DNA of 64,000 nucleotides from Paenibacillus contaminans. Its GTDB lineage: Bacteria > Bacillota > Bacilli > Paenibacillales > NBRC-103111. The stretch lies in the NCBI RefSeq assembly GCF_003285015.1, contig NZ_QMFB01000011.1, positions 124,001 through 188,000 of the forward strand, in the 5' to 3' direction. A program made the translations under genes and the position numbers. The notes under the pieces are model-generated. The model was not told the origin of the DNA. It made no database searches and saw nothing but the letters and a program-made list of their open reading frames with translations. This document shows, in pieces, positions 35,719 to 44,563 of the stretch. Position 1 is the first letter of the stretch, and the number at the start of each line of letters is the position of its first letter.

Positions 35719-36645
35719 TCACGATGAAACGGACAAATAGATGAATTTGTCCGGATTGCTGTAATCCGCATCGTGAATGTTGCGGTCCATCATGTCCACA
35801 ACCTGTTTATATTCGTTCAATTCGTACGTTATTTTCGCAACCTTCGCCGGCACGATGTCCGGGTAATGGCTTGTGCATAAAACGGCTATATGCTCGTGCG
35901 TCCGCAGCACTTCGTTCGCCAAAAATTCGTTGACGACGATCCCGGGACTGCCCGCCGGAATTTTGGACAGAAAGGCATTTAAGCCCTCCTTGCTTTCGTA
36001 TACGTGAATCCTCGCTTCGTCCAAGCCCGACCTGCGTTTGACGATGCCGACCAGCTCGGCGTCGTTATAGGCGTCCATGACAAGAAATTCCGGCGTTTCG
36101 CCGAGCCGCGCGTTCGCGGACCGAAAGCCGTTTTCGAAATCGGGGATGATTTTGTGAAACAGCGTATCTTCGATATGGCTGTCTACGGCAAACACCGGAA
36201 TCCCAAACCCGAAATAACGGGATATGGTTGCGAACCGCTCTTGATCCACGTTGATCAGGAAGACGCCGTCCAAATTCCTCTCCCGAATCATGTCGTAGGA
36301 CGGAGCTTCTCCGTCGATCTGCATAAAAATGACATGGTAGCCCCGTTCGCCGCACAGCTGCTCGATCCGGTACAGCGTTTTGACGTAATTCAGATCGGAC
36401 CACGGCTTCGGCTCCAAATCCTTGAACAATAAAATGCCGATCAGCCCGGTTTTTTGCAGCTTCAAGGAGCGTGCGCTCCGGTTCGTCACATAGTGCAGCT
36501 GCTGAGCGATTTTCAGCACCTTGACGCGCGTCTCGTCGGAAATGGACTGCGTCTTGACGTCGTTTAATATATAGGAAACCGTCGCGATCGATACGCCGGC
36601 CGCCTTTGCGATATCTTTGATTGTCGCTTTTTTCATCTTCTTCAT
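35719..36645 (-). CDS. LacI-family transcriptional regulator
   Basis: A 309-residue repressor. An N-terminal helix-turn-helix ATIKDIAKAAGVSIATVSYILND is followed by a periplasmic-binding-like effector domain (TGLIGILLFKD and onward). The start at 36645 (or 36636) directly precedes the HTH. A GTG at 36681 would add residues encoded by an operator-like palindrome at 36654-36669, so it is unlikely. It overlaps or abuts the GH13 stop codon and lies inside the operon it probably represses, with matching palindromes at the malE promoter. The likely effector is a maltose/maltodextrin-type sugar. Confidence 0.9.
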   Translation of the reverse strand: MKKMKKATIKDIAKAAGVSIATVSYILNDVKTQSISDETRVKVLKIAQQLHYVTNRSARSLKLQKTGLIGILLFKDLEPKPWSDLNYVKTLYRIEQLCGERGYHVIFMQIDGEAPSYDMIRERNLDGVFLINVDQERFATISRYFGFGIPVFAVDSHIEDTLFHKIIPDFENGFRSANARLGETPEFLVMDAYNDAELVGIVKRRSGLDEARIHVYESKEGLNAFLSKIPAGSPGIVVNEFLANEVLRTHEHIAVLCTSHYPDIVPAKVAKITYELNEYKQVVDMMDRNIHDADYSNPDKFIYLSVSS

Positions 36646-36653
36646 CCGCCCTT

Positions 36654-36669
36654 GCTTAAACGTTTCAGT
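36654..36669 (-). promoter_or_regulatory. LacI-type operator just upstream of the repressor gene
   Basis: On the minus strand ACTGAAACGTTTAAGC, with the central palindrome AAACGTTT. It matches 15 of 16 bases of the operator at 42070-42085. It suggests autoregulation of lacI, or a road-block site inside the operon. Confidence 0.7.
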
Positions 36670-36677
36670 CGATTTAA

Positions 36678-38441
36678 TCACACGACATCCGTTTTGTCAA
36701 TCGCTCCGGGTGCAGCGAGCACAAGCCAACCGAACGGCGGCAAGCTTACGGTCATCGCAGCATCGTCCATCCGGGCCGTGCCTTTGCCCCAGATCGGAAC
36801 AGGCGGCGTTTGCGTTTCGATGGCGAACGTCAGCCGTTTCTCGGCGTCGCTATGATTGAAACAAACGTAAACGTGCTCGTTTGCATGCTTTCTTCTCACG
36901 GCAAGCTGGCGGTTACGGGCATAAACGATTTCGAACGAGCCTTCCTGCAGGGCGGGATGCGCCTTCCGCAGCGCTATCAGCTCACGGTAAAAGCCTAGAA
37001 GCTCGCCGTTCTGTTTCTGCGGATCCCAAACCATCGGTTTGCGGCAGTCGGGGTCGGCTCCGCCTGTCATGCCTACTTCGTCTCCGTAATAGATGCACGG
37101 CGCGCCCGGCAAAATAAATTGAAACAATACGGCCTGCCTGACCTTTCGTTCGTCATGCGCGGTTGTGAGCAGGCGAGGCGTATCATGACTGCCGACGATA
37201 TTAAACGCCGCTTCGTTCACTTGCTGCGGGTAGCCCGCCAGAAGCCGGTTGATTCGGAACGAGAACGTTTCCGCATCGATATCGTCCTTGGCAAAAAACT
37301 GAAGAACCGCTTCCGTCGCCGGATAGTTCATCACCGCATCGAACTGATCTCCCCGCAGCCAGGGCATTGCGTCATGCCATATTTCGCCCAAAATATAAAA
37401 GTCGGGCTTGAGCGACTTCAGCTCCCGGCGAAAATGCCGCCAAAACTCGTGGTCGACCTCGTTCGCCACATCCAGTCTCCAGCCGTCGATGTCGCATTCT
37501 TTGACCCAATACCGCGCAACGTCGAGCAAGTAGGCCCGCACTTCCGGGTTGGCCGTATTCAGCTTCGGCATATGGGACTCGAACGCAAAGCAATGATAGG
37601 ACGGAGCCGCCCCATCGCCCGCCGGGTTGTCTTTCATATGGAACCAGTTCCAGTAGACCGACTCCCGGCCCTTCTCCAGCACATCCCGAAATGGAGCGAA
37701 CCCTCCGCCGCTATGATTAAATACCGCATCCAAGATGACGCGGATGCCCCGCGCGTGAAAATCTTGAACGAGCGTCTTCAATAGCGCTGCGTCGCCGAAA
37801 TGCGGATCGACCTTGTAATAATCGGCGGTATCATATTTATGGTTAGTGTTTGCCTCGAATAGAGGCGTAAAGTAAACGGCCCCTACGCCGAGCGAATGCA
37901 GGTAATCGATACGGTCCAGCACGCCTTGCAGATCTCCGCCGTAATAATCGTAAGGGCCCGGATCGTCCTGCTCCCAAGGGCGAACCTGCGCAGGGTCGTT
38001 CGTCTTATCGCCGTTCGCGAACCGTTCGGGAAAAATTTGATAAAAGACGGCCTTTTTAACCCAATCCGGCGGCTGCAGCACCTCGGTCGGCCAAATAAAC
38101 GGATAATCGAAAAAGGTGAGCGGATCCTGCGGTTTTTGCTCCGAAAAGCCTTGCTCCGTATACCACAGCTTCACTTTGCCCGAAACGAGCTCGAACGCAT
38201 ACCGGAGCCTGAAATGCGGAGGCGTCAGCTCCGCCTGCCAGTAATCGAACAGCTCGTCGGTCGCAATCTTGTGCATATGCGTTTCGCGCACGGTGTTCGC
38301 CCAATCGTACTTATCCCCGTGTAAAGCTCTGACGGCGTGCAGATCGTCCTTTTTGGCGCGCAGCCGTATATGGACGGTATTTTCGTCGTAGGCATAACAA
38401 TAGCTGTCCGCAGACCGATGATAAATCGCTTCAACGAGCAT
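36678..38441 (-). CDS. GH13 neopullulanase/cyclomaltodextrinase-type alpha-glycosidase
   Basis: A 587-residue cytoplasmic enzyme that hydrolyses imported cyclodextrins or maltodextrins. The N-terminal CBM34-like domain (about 1-125) is typical of the subfamily. The barrel holds GWRLDVAN (nucleophile D324), ILGEIWHD (acid/base E353) and GSHDTPR (D420), all intact. The ATG at 38441 was chosen because GGAGGGAG lies directly before it. There is no signal peptide, so it acts after uptake by MalEFG. Confidence 0.92.
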   Translation of the reverse strand: MLVEAIYHRSADSYCYAYDENTVHIRLRAKKDDLHAVRALHGDKYDWANTVRETHMHKIATDELFDYWQAELTPPHFRLRYAFELVSGKVKLWYTEQGFSEQKPQDPLTFFDYPFIWPTEVLQPPDWVKKAVFYQIFPERFANGDKTNDPAQVRPWEQDDPGPYDYYGGDLQGVLDRIDYLHSLGVGAVYFTPLFEANTNHKYDTADYYKVDPHFGDAALLKTLVQDFHARGIRVILDAVFNHSGGGFAPFRDVLEKGRESVYWNWFHMKDNPAGDGAAPSYHCFAFESHMPKLNTANPEVRAYLLDVARYWVKECDIDGWRLDVANEVDHEFWRHFRRELKSLKPDFYILGEIWHDAMPWLRGDQFDAVMNYPATEAVLQFFAKDDIDAETFSFRINRLLAGYPQQVNEAAFNIVGSHDTPRLLTTAHDERKVRQAVLFQFILPGAPCIYYGDEVGMTGGADPDCRKPMVWDPQKQNGELLGFYRELIALRKAHPALQEGSFEIVYARNRQLAVRRKHANEHVYVCFNHSDAEKRLTFAIETQTPPVPIWGKGTARMDDAAMTVSLPPFGWLVLAAPGAIDKTDVV

Positions 38442-38567
38442 GGCTGCTCCTCCCTCCATCTTTACTGAAACCTCGTCACGAAGCGCGCTGGCACGTACTG
38501 AAGCTCGCGTTGTTCCTCATTCCTCCATACGACGGTTCGCTTCTTTCCTTCTCCCCCTTGCTTCCCG

Positions 38568-39401
38568 TCAGCCTTTATCGGCACCAGACGCAAGTCCGCC
38601 GATCAAATACTTTTGGAAATACATGTACAGGAATGTAATCGGCAGCGCTACGAGTACCGCGCCGGCGGCGAATAACGGGAAGCTGGAGTTCGTCTCGTTG
38701 GCGACCATATTGTACAAGCCCTGGGCCAGCGTCATTTTGTCGGACGACCGCAAGATGATTTGCGGCAAAATGAAATCCATAAACGGCGTAATAAAGCTGT
38801 TCAGCGCAACAAATGTAATGGCCGGCAGCGACAGCGGGAAAATAATTTTGAAAAAGATGTCCATATGCGTCGCCCCGTCCAAAAAGGCCGCTTCCTCCAG
38901 GCTTCGCGGAATCGTATCGAAATGGCCTTTCATCACCCACGTTCCCATCGATACGGCTCCCCCGGCGTAAATGAGCACGATGCCGAGATGGGTATCGAGC
39001 ATCTTCGTTTGCAGCAGCAGCACAAAAATCGCCATGATGGACAAGAAGCCGGGAAACATTTGCAAAATCAGCAGCACCATCAAGCCTTGCTTTCTGCCCG
39101 CAAACCGGAACCGGGAGAAGGCGTATGCCGTCACCGCAACCAATGCCGTCGACAATACCGCGTTCGAAACGGCGATCTTGATCGTGTTGCCGTACCACAG
39201 CACGAAATCGGTTTGACGGATCAGCTCGACGTAATGACCGATCGTCGGATTGGCCGGAAACATGCTGCTGACCAGCAGCGCCGTGCCCGGATTGAGCGAC
39301 GTTCCGAAGACCCACACGATCGGGTAGAAAATCGCTATAAGCAGCAGCACGAAAATCACGTAAATGCCGGCTACGACCAACTTATTTTTCAGCTTCGACA
39401 T
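38568..39401 (-). CDS. malG: Maltodextrin ABC permease, MalG type
   Basis: A 277-residue inner-membrane permease with six predicted helices, the EAA loop LEEAAFLDGATHMDIFFKI then FPLSLP, and C-terminal FQKYLIGGLASGADKG. It starts one base from the MalF stop codon, so the two are co-translated. Confidence 0.93.
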   Translation of the reverse strand: MSKLKNKLVVAGIYVIFVLLLIAIFYPIVWVFGTSLNPGTALLVSSMFPANPTIGHYVELIRQTDFVLWYGNTIKIAVSNAVLSTALVAVTAYAFSRFRFAGRKQGLMVLLILQMFPGFLSIMAIFVLLLQTKMLDTHLGIVLIYAGGAVSMGTWVMKGHFDTIPRSLEEAAFLDGATHMDIFFKIIFPLSLPAITFVALNSFITPFMDFILPQIILRSSDKMTLAQGLYNMVANETNSSFPLFAAGAVLVALPITFLYMYFQKYLIGGLASGADKG

Positions 39402-40718
39402 TCAGACCATATCCTCTTCTTGGGTAGACTTCATTCGCCTGTAATTCCATAAGGAAAACGCCGCGATGAACAGAAACATCAGGATGGACACGGCCGAAGC
39501 CATGTTGAATTGGCTCTGGTTCAGCGTCATCTTGAAAATCCACGAGATCAGCAGATCGGTGCTACCCGCGTAATAATAGCCGGTGTTGTCCGGCCCCCCG
39601 TCCGTCAGCAAATAAATCAGATTGAAATTGTTGAAGTTAAATGCAAACTGCATGATGAGAATCGGCGCGGTAGCCGTCAGCACGAGAGGCAGCGTTATGC
39701 CGACAAACTTTTGCCGTCCGGAGGCTCCGTCCACTTCGGCCGCTTCGTACAAATCGCGAGGCAGCGTCGTTAATACGCCCGACATGAGCGCCATCAGAAA
39801 CGGGGTAGAGAACCACATATTAACGAGCACGACCGTTACCTTCGCCATTGTCGGATCGGACAGCCAGGGCACCGGCGCGAAGCCGAGCTTCACCAGCATA
39901 TCGTTAACCGGACCGAACGACCCGTTGAGCAGTACCCGAAACACGAGAATCGAAATAAACTGCGGCACCGCCCACGGCAAGATGAAAGCCGTTCTCCAAA
40001 ACCGCTTGAACCGGATGCCCGGGTGGTTCACCATCATCGCCAGCAGCAGGCCGCCGAAAAAAACCGTAGCGGTCGAAGCGCACGCCCAGGCGACGTTCCA
40101 AGCCGATATGCCGAGAAACGTCGACCTCCACGCTTCTTGAACAAACAGATCGGTAAACGTTCGAAGCCCTACCCAATCGACCAGCGAGCGGTCGGGAATA
40201 TGGGCCGGCGCGGAATAATTCGTAAAGGCGATCAGCACATTGAACACAAGCGGAATCACGGTTACGAAAAGCGCGAAGCCTACAGCCGGCAAAAGCAGCA
40301 AATAAGGCAGATGCCGAAACTTCGCCGTTCGGAGAGAGTCGCCGAACCCAGGGACACGCTTTCCTTCATCGCGAATGCCTCCGTTCTTGCGGGCGTCGTA
40401 AATGTTCATCGCGTAGAAGCCCGCAAACAACAGGACAATAACGAGCGTAATGAGTCCGTTGATCAGCATAAAGATGGAATGGTCGCCCTGAACGATTTTG
40501 CCGCCGACCACCCTTGTAGGAACCGACCCCAGTGTAATAAGACCGGAAATCCCTTTATAGGCGATCGGGTAATAGTTCCAGAAGAATATCTGAGCCATAA
40601 TCATGAACAGCAAGCCTTTGACGTACTGCTTGTTGTAAAGCTGGCCGAGCCCGATGAATATTGCGGAAAAGAAGGCGGCTTTCGTCCGGTGCCGCCAAGC
40701 GCCTTGATTCGATTGCAT
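39402..40718 (-). CDS. malF: Maltodextrin ABC permease, MalF type
   Basis: A 438-residue permease, longer than LplB-type proteins. Extra N-terminal helices (SAIFIGLGQLYNKQYVKGLLF) precede the six-helix core, as in Gram-positive MalF. The EAA loop is LYEAAEVDGASGRQKFVGI. The ATG at 40718 is preferred over TTG at 40724 because AAGGCGG stands 8 bases upstream. It follows malE by 13 bp. Confidence 0.92.
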   Translation of the reverse strand: MQSNQGAWRHRTKAAFFSAIFIGLGQLYNKQYVKGLLFMIMAQIFFWNYYPIAYKGISGLITLGSVPTRVVGGKIVQGDHSIFMLINGLITLVIVLLFAGFYAMNIYDARKNGGIRDEGKRVPGFGDSLRTAKFRHLPYLLLLPAVGFALFVTVIPLVFNVLIAFTNYSAPAHIPDRSLVDWVGLRTFTDLFVQEAWRSTFLGISAWNVAWACASTATVFFGGLLLAMMVNHPGIRFKRFWRTAFILPWAVPQFISILVFRVLLNGSFGPVNDMLVKLGFAPVPWLSDPTMAKVTVVLVNMWFSTPFLMALMSGVLTTLPRDLYEAAEVDGASGRQKFVGITLPLVLTATAPILIMQFAFNFNNFNLIYLLTDGGPDNTGYYYAGSTDLLISWIFKMTLNQSQFNMASAVSILMFLFIAAFSLWNYRRMKSTQEEDMV

Positions 40719-40731
40719 ACGCAAAACCGCC

Positions 40732-42024
40732 TTATTTCTTCGTCTTGATTGCCGTTTTGATTTGGTCTACCGCGCTGTTCAAGACGGTGCCCGGGTCTTT
40801 ATTGTCGTTCCATAGAGTGGCTAGCGCGGTGCCTGCCGGCACCCACACGTTGCCCATTTCCGGAATGGACGGCATCGGGGTGGAATACTTCGCTTGCTCC
40901 AGGAATGCGGAAGCGTTGGCGTCCTTCGTAATGATCGGATCGTCCATCAAGTCTTTTCGCGGAGGAAGCTGCTTGGTCATCTCGAAACGTTTGGACAAAT
41001 TCGGCTTGCTCGTCGCATAGCTCGCAAACAGCTTTGCCGCGGCCGGATACTTCGTGTACGAATTGACGTACAGCCCGCGAATGCCCGAGAAGCTTTTCGG
41101 ATGCTGGCCGTTCGGCAGCAGCGGCAGCGGAGCGACGCCGTATTCGAACCCTACTTGGGTCAGGCTCGATTGCAGCCACGGACCGTTGATTACGGCAGCC
41201 GTCTTGCCTTCCTGGAAAAAGCCCGTAATGATATTGTCGTTGATGTCATTCGTATTTAAAGGAAGGATTTGCTTAAGCGATTGTACGTATTTTGCGCCCT
41301 CGACCGACTTTTCATTGTTCAAGCCGATGTCGTTCGCGTCAGTACCGTTATTTCCAAATACGTATCCTCCGTAACCGGCAAGAAACGAATAAGTTTGATA
41401 CAGCTGGCCGACATTCCACATGAACGCATACTTTTTATTTTTCGGATCGTTGTACGTAGCGGCGAATTTGACGATTTCCTCGTACGTTTTCGGCGCCGTA
41501 GGCATAAGGCTCTTATTGTAGAAAAGCGCGTACGTATCGATCGCCGTCGGAAATCCGTACAGCGCCCCGTTGTTGCTGACGCCTTCGATGGCCGAAGTCA
41601 TGTATTCGTTCTTGGTCTTTTCGTCGAAAACGTCGTTCTCCAGCACAAGTCCAGCCATCACGGCATTGCCGAGATGATCGTGAGGCGCTGAGAAAACGTC
41701 TGCGCCGATTCCGGCCGGGCCGTCCGTCGTTAGCTTTTTCACGGAATCGATGGCGGGTACGGGCTCTACCTTCACTTTGACTCCGTAGTCTTTCTCAAAC
41801 TGTTCTGCGACCGCTTTCAAATAATCCAGCTCCGGACCCTTCGATTCCCAAACGAGCAGCTGTGCGCCGGTCTCCGGCTTCAGTCCTTCTTGTTTGACCG
41901 TACCTTCGGACGTGCCTCCCTGCTCTTGAGCGGCCGGCGGGCTTACACTCTTGCCGCATGCGGGTAAAACCGAAACGCTGGTAAGGACGGCAAGCGCGGT
42001 AACAATCAAAGAACGTTTTGACAT
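40732..42024 (-). CDS. malE: Maltodextrin-binding lipoprotein, MalE type
   Basis: A 430-residue lipoprotein with lipobox VLPAC, then a short linker and a MalE-like body (DGPAGIGADVFSAPHDHLG, YGFPTAIDTYALFYNK, GFFQEGKTAAVINGPW). It captures maltodextrins outside the membrane for MalFG. The ATG at 42024 has GGGGGG upstream; the TTG at 42045 lies in the operator. It is first in an operon with malF, malG, GH13, lacI and two esterases. A strong promoter and two repressor sites precede it. Confidence 0.93.
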   Translation of the reverse strand: MSKRSLIVTALAVLTSVSVLPACGKSVSPPAAQEQGGTSEGTVKQEGLKPETGAQLLVWESKGPELDYLKAVAEQFEKDYGVKVKVEPVPAIDSVKKLTTDGPAGIGADVFSAPHDHLGNAVMAGLVLENDVFDEKTKNEYMTSAIEGVSNNGALYGFPTAIDTYALFYNKSLMPTAPKTYEEIVKFAATYNDPKNKKYAFMWNVGQLYQTYSFLAGYGGYVFGNNGTDANDIGLNNEKSVEGAKYVQSLKQILPLNTNDINDNIITGFFQEGKTAAVINGPWLQSSLTQVGFEYGVAPLPLLPNGQHPKSFSGIRGLYVNSYTKYPAAAKLFASYATSKPNLSKRFEMTKQLPPRKDLMDDPIITKDANASAFLEQAKYSTPMPSIPEMGNVWVPAGTALATLWNDNKDPGTVLNSAVDQIKTAIKTKK

Positions 42025-42044
42025 ACGTTTCCCCCCAATGATCA

Positions 42045-42085
42045 ACTTAATCGTTTAAGTAATGTTCGTACTGAAACGTTTAAGT
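42045..42085 (-). promoter_or_regulatory. Two LacI-type operators at the malE promoter
   Basis: Palindromes at 42045-42060 (ACTTAATCGTTTAAGT on the plus strand) and 42070-42085 (ACTGAAACGTTTAAGT), centres 25 bp apart, just downstream of the -10 box. Repressor bound here would block transcription. The second matches the site at 36654. Confidence 0.8.
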
Positions 42086-42097
42086 TATATTTTCACC

Positions 42098-42126
42098 ATC
42101 ATAACGTGTCAGTACTTTGAAGTCAA
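42098..42126 (-). promoter_or_regulatory. Sigma-A promoter of the maltodextrin operon
   Basis: On the minus strand TTGACT (42126-42121) and TATGAT (42103-42098) are separated by exactly 17 bp. The two LacI-type operators begin 12 bp downstream. Confidence 0.8.
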
Positions 42127-42183
42127 TGGCAGATACAGGATAAAAATCGGACTGCTGCAGGACGCCAGCTTTGCCGCCAACAA

Positions 42184-42246
42184 GTAAAGATAGTGTAAAT
42201 ACACGTAAAGATCGTGAAAGGTAAAAGTCAGAATATTTTTTATAAT
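42184..42246 (+). promoter_or_regulatory. GTAAAGAT direct-repeat element with -10 box (copy B)
   Basis: GTAAAGAT at 42184-42191 and 42205-42212, offset 21 bp. GTGT and ACAC lie in inverted order between them, and TATAAT (42241-42246) follows 28 bp later. It matches copy A at 26.55 kb in 25 of 29 bases, and the inverted core changes in both arms. It precedes the DppA-like gene. Confidence 0.75.
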
Positions 42247-42297
42247 ACAGCTAAGCATATGGAAGATATGCCGAAAAACGGACTAGGGGGCATCTTC

Positions 42298-43866
42298 ATG
42301 AATAAAAAGCATGTACTTGGCAGCGTCCTCGCCTTGTCGCTCATTTTTACGACAGCGCTTGCAGGATGTTCGTCCAAGCCGGAAACGGATGCGGACAAAG
42401 GCAACGCCGGCGGCACGGCCAAAACGGGCGGCACGCTTGTCGTCGCGCGGAAAGCGGACGCGAACAATTTGGACCCGCAGTTCATCACGAACATTCCATC
42501 GTCCAACTATATTTTCGGCAAAGTGTACGAAGGGCTGATCAAAACCGACAAAAACATGGAATTCCAGCCTTCGCTCGCTACGGAATGGAAAGCGGTAGAC
42601 GACCTTACTTGGGAATTCAAACTTCGTACCGGGGTTACCTTCCACGACGGCGCGCCTTTTAACGCGGAAGCGGTCAAGAATACGTTCGAACGGGCGCTCG
42701 ATGCGAAGGTCAATTCGCCGCTCGCCGGCAAATTCTCGATGGTGAAAGAAATCAAAGCCGTCGACGAGCACACGGTGCAGTTCATTCTCGCTTACCCGTA
42801 CACGCCGCTGCTCTCCATTCTGGCAAGCAACGAAGGCAGCATCCTTAGCCCGAAAGCGATCACCGAGCAATCGGACCAGCTGGCCAAAAATCCGATCGGC
42901 ACCGGGCCGTTCAAATTCCAATCGTGGACGCCGGGACAAGAGATGGTGCTGGTCAAATACGACGGCTACTGGGGCGAAAAGCCGAAGGTCGACAAAGTCC
43001 AGTACAAGGTCGTGCCGGAAGACACGACGCGCGTCGCGATGATCGAATCCGGCGAAGCGCAAATCGCCGACCAGCTGCCGGTTACGGAGCTGAACCGCGT
43101 CCAATCGTCCTCAACGCTGGAGCTGGCGCGGGCGGAAGGTCTCGGCGTCGAGTATATCGGTTTTAACACCAAGAAAAAGCCGTTCGACGATGTACGCGTA
43201 CGTCAAGCGGTCGCCCATGCGATCGAGCGCGATTCCATTATCAAAGGCGTATTCAATAACGTGGGCAGCCGGACGCTGACGGCGCTTTCGCCCAAAATGC
43301 CGGGCTACAATGCAAACCTCACGGATTACGACTACAACATTAATAAAGCGAAGCAGCTTCTTGCCGAAGCCGGCTATCCGAACGGGCTGAAAACGTCCAT
43401 CGTCACCGACGACCGCAAGGAGCGCGTAAACGTGGCCGAAGTTCTGCAATCGCAGCTTAAAGGCATCGGCATCGACCTCGAAGTCAAAGTCGTGGAATTC
43501 GGCGCATATCTCGATATTACAGGCAAGGGCGAGCACAGCATGTTTTATGGCGGCTGGGGCAATGCGACCGGCGATGCGGATTACAACCAGTATAACGTGT
43601 TCCACAGCAGCTCCCATGGCAGCAAAGGCAATCTTGCATTCTATACGAATACGCAAGTGGACAAGCTGATTGAAGACGGACGCCGCGAGATCGACCCGCA
43701 GAAGCGCAAAACGATTTACGAGCAAGCTCAAGAAATCGAGCTGAAGGAAGCGCCGGTCGTGCCGATTCGCACGATCGACCACATAGCCGTTTCCTCCAAA
43801 AACGTCAAAGGCTTCTGGCTCAACCCGATCGGTTATTTAATGCTGGATAACGTTACCGTGCAATAA
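42298..43866 (+). CDS. dppA: Peptide/nickel-type solute-binding lipoprotein, DppA type
   Basis: A 522-residue lipoprotein with signal peptide and lipobox ALAGC. The SBP_bac_5 landmarks are present: NLDPQFITN, YEGLIKTDKNMEFQPSLATEW, WEFKLRTGVTFHDGAPFNAE, NPIGTGPFKF and DDVRVRQAVAHAIERDSI. The ATG at 42298 has AGGGGG upstream; the ATG at 42214 would precede the signal peptide wrongly. It has no permease beside it, but its promoter carries the same regulatory element as the Dpp/amidohydrolase locus 16 kb away. It is therefore a candidate receptor for DppCBDF. Confidence 0.92.
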   Translation: MNKKHVLGSVLALSLIFTTALAGCSSKPETDADKGNAGGTAKTGGTLVVARKADANNLDPQFITNIPSSNYIFGKVYEGLIKTDKNMEFQPSLATEWKAVDDLTWEFKLRTGVTFHDGAPFNAEAVKNTFERALDAKVNSPLAGKFSMVKEIKAVDEHTVQFILAYPYTPLLSILASNEGSILSPKAITEQSDQLAKNPIGTGPFKFQSWTPGQEMVLVKYDGYWGEKPKVDKVQYKVVPEDTTRVAMIESGEAQIADQLPVTELNRVQSSSTLELARAEGLGVEYIGFNTKKKPFDDVRVRQAVAHAIERDSIIKGVFNNVGSRTLTALSPKMPGYNANLTDYDYNINKAKQLLAEAGYPNGLKTSIVTDDRKERVNVAEVLQSQLKGIGIDLEVKVVEFGAYLDITGKGEHSMFYGGWGNATGDADYNQYNVFHSSSHGSKGNLAFYTNTQVDKLIEDGRREIDPQKRKTIYEQAQEIELKEAPVVPIRTIDHIAVSSKNVKGFWLNPIGYLMLDNVTVQ

Positions 43867-43883
43867 CAGTATGCGGCAAAAAG

Positions 43884-43918
43884 AAAGACGGCATGCGCCT
43901 CAAGCGCGTGCCGTCTTT
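43884..43918. terminator. Bidirectional terminator between dppA and GNAT
   Basis: AAAGACGGCATGCGC pairs with GCGCGTGCCGTCTTT around a 5-base loop. T-rich DNA follows on both strands, serving the convergent genes. Confidence 0.85.
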
Positions 43919-43924
43919 GTCATT

Positions 43925-44422
43925 TCATTTCACATCGTAACCGTAAACCTCGTCATCCATCACGTAGCCGTTTCCGATATCCGCCACTTGCGTGCGAAGG
44001 AGAGTCATGCCAAAACGTTTGTATACGGCAATCGTATCCTCGTTATGGATGTTGACGGTCAGCCAAATTTGCTTGAGGTTGTTCCTCGCGGCGATCGCTT
44101 TGATTTCCTCGAAAGCTTGTCTGGCGTAACCTCTGCCGCGGTGGGCTTTGAGCAGGTAAAGCTTCGACAGGTAAAGCGTATTGTCCTCCTGCGGCTGAAC
44201 TCCGAAATAACCGACCGGCTGGTCCCCTTCCATAAAAAGGTAGTATTCATACCCTTCTGAAAGCTGCTTGGTCATGGCTTCCGCCGATTGAAATTTTTCA
44301 AGCATATAATCGATTTGCCCTTGGCTGATTATATGGATAAAAAACTCGTTCCATATTTCATGCGCAAGGCTCGCCGTAGCGGCTATGTGCTCGGGAGCGG
44401 TCACTTTTTGGAATGTCAGCAT
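43925..44422 (-). CDS. GNAT-family N-acetyltransferase
   Basis: A 165-residue cytoplasmic enzyme. Motif A reads LYLLKAHRGRGYARQAFEEI (acetyl-CoA loop RGRGYA), and the C-terminal region VNIHNEDTIAVYKRFGM has the family's asparagine and tyrosine. PVGYFGV is the preceding strand. It resembles small PaiA-like acetyltransferases; the substrate cannot be told. It is monocistronic, with its own promoter at 44.49-44.52 kb and a terminator downstream. Confidence 0.85.
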   Translation of the reverse strand: MLTFQKVTAPEHIAATASLAHEIWNEFFIHIISQGQIDYMLEKFQSAEAMTKQLSEGYEYYLFMEGDQPVGYFGVQPQEDNTLYLSKLYLLKAHRGRGYARQAFEEIKAIAARNNLKQIWLTVNIHNEDTIAVYKRFGMTLLRTQVADIGNGYVMDDEVYGYDVK

Positions 44423-44488
44423 GGTATGGTTCCTCTCCTCTGTTTATTTGGTACGCTTCTCTCTGTAGGCTTTCTTTAGCGTAAGCTA

Positions 44489-44517
44489 ATAATAGCAATG
44501 TTTATGGTTAATGTCAT
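44489..44517 (-). promoter_or_regulatory. Candidate promoter of the GNAT gene
   Basis: On the minus strand ATGACA (44517-44512) and TATTAT (44494-44489), 17 bp apart, about 65 bp before the start codon. A small palindrome TTAGCGTAAGCTAA (44477-44490) overlaps the expected start of transcription. Confidence 0.5.
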
Positions 44518-44563
44518 ATATAATGGGTATGCAGCCGAAAGAGCAACTAATTTTCTGCTTATA

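Noticed and set aside
42184..42212. TnrA/GlnR nitrogen operator
   Set aside because: TGTAAATACA lacks the TGTNA-N7-TNACA spacing. The direct-repeat reading fits better and is shared with the 26.5 kb element.
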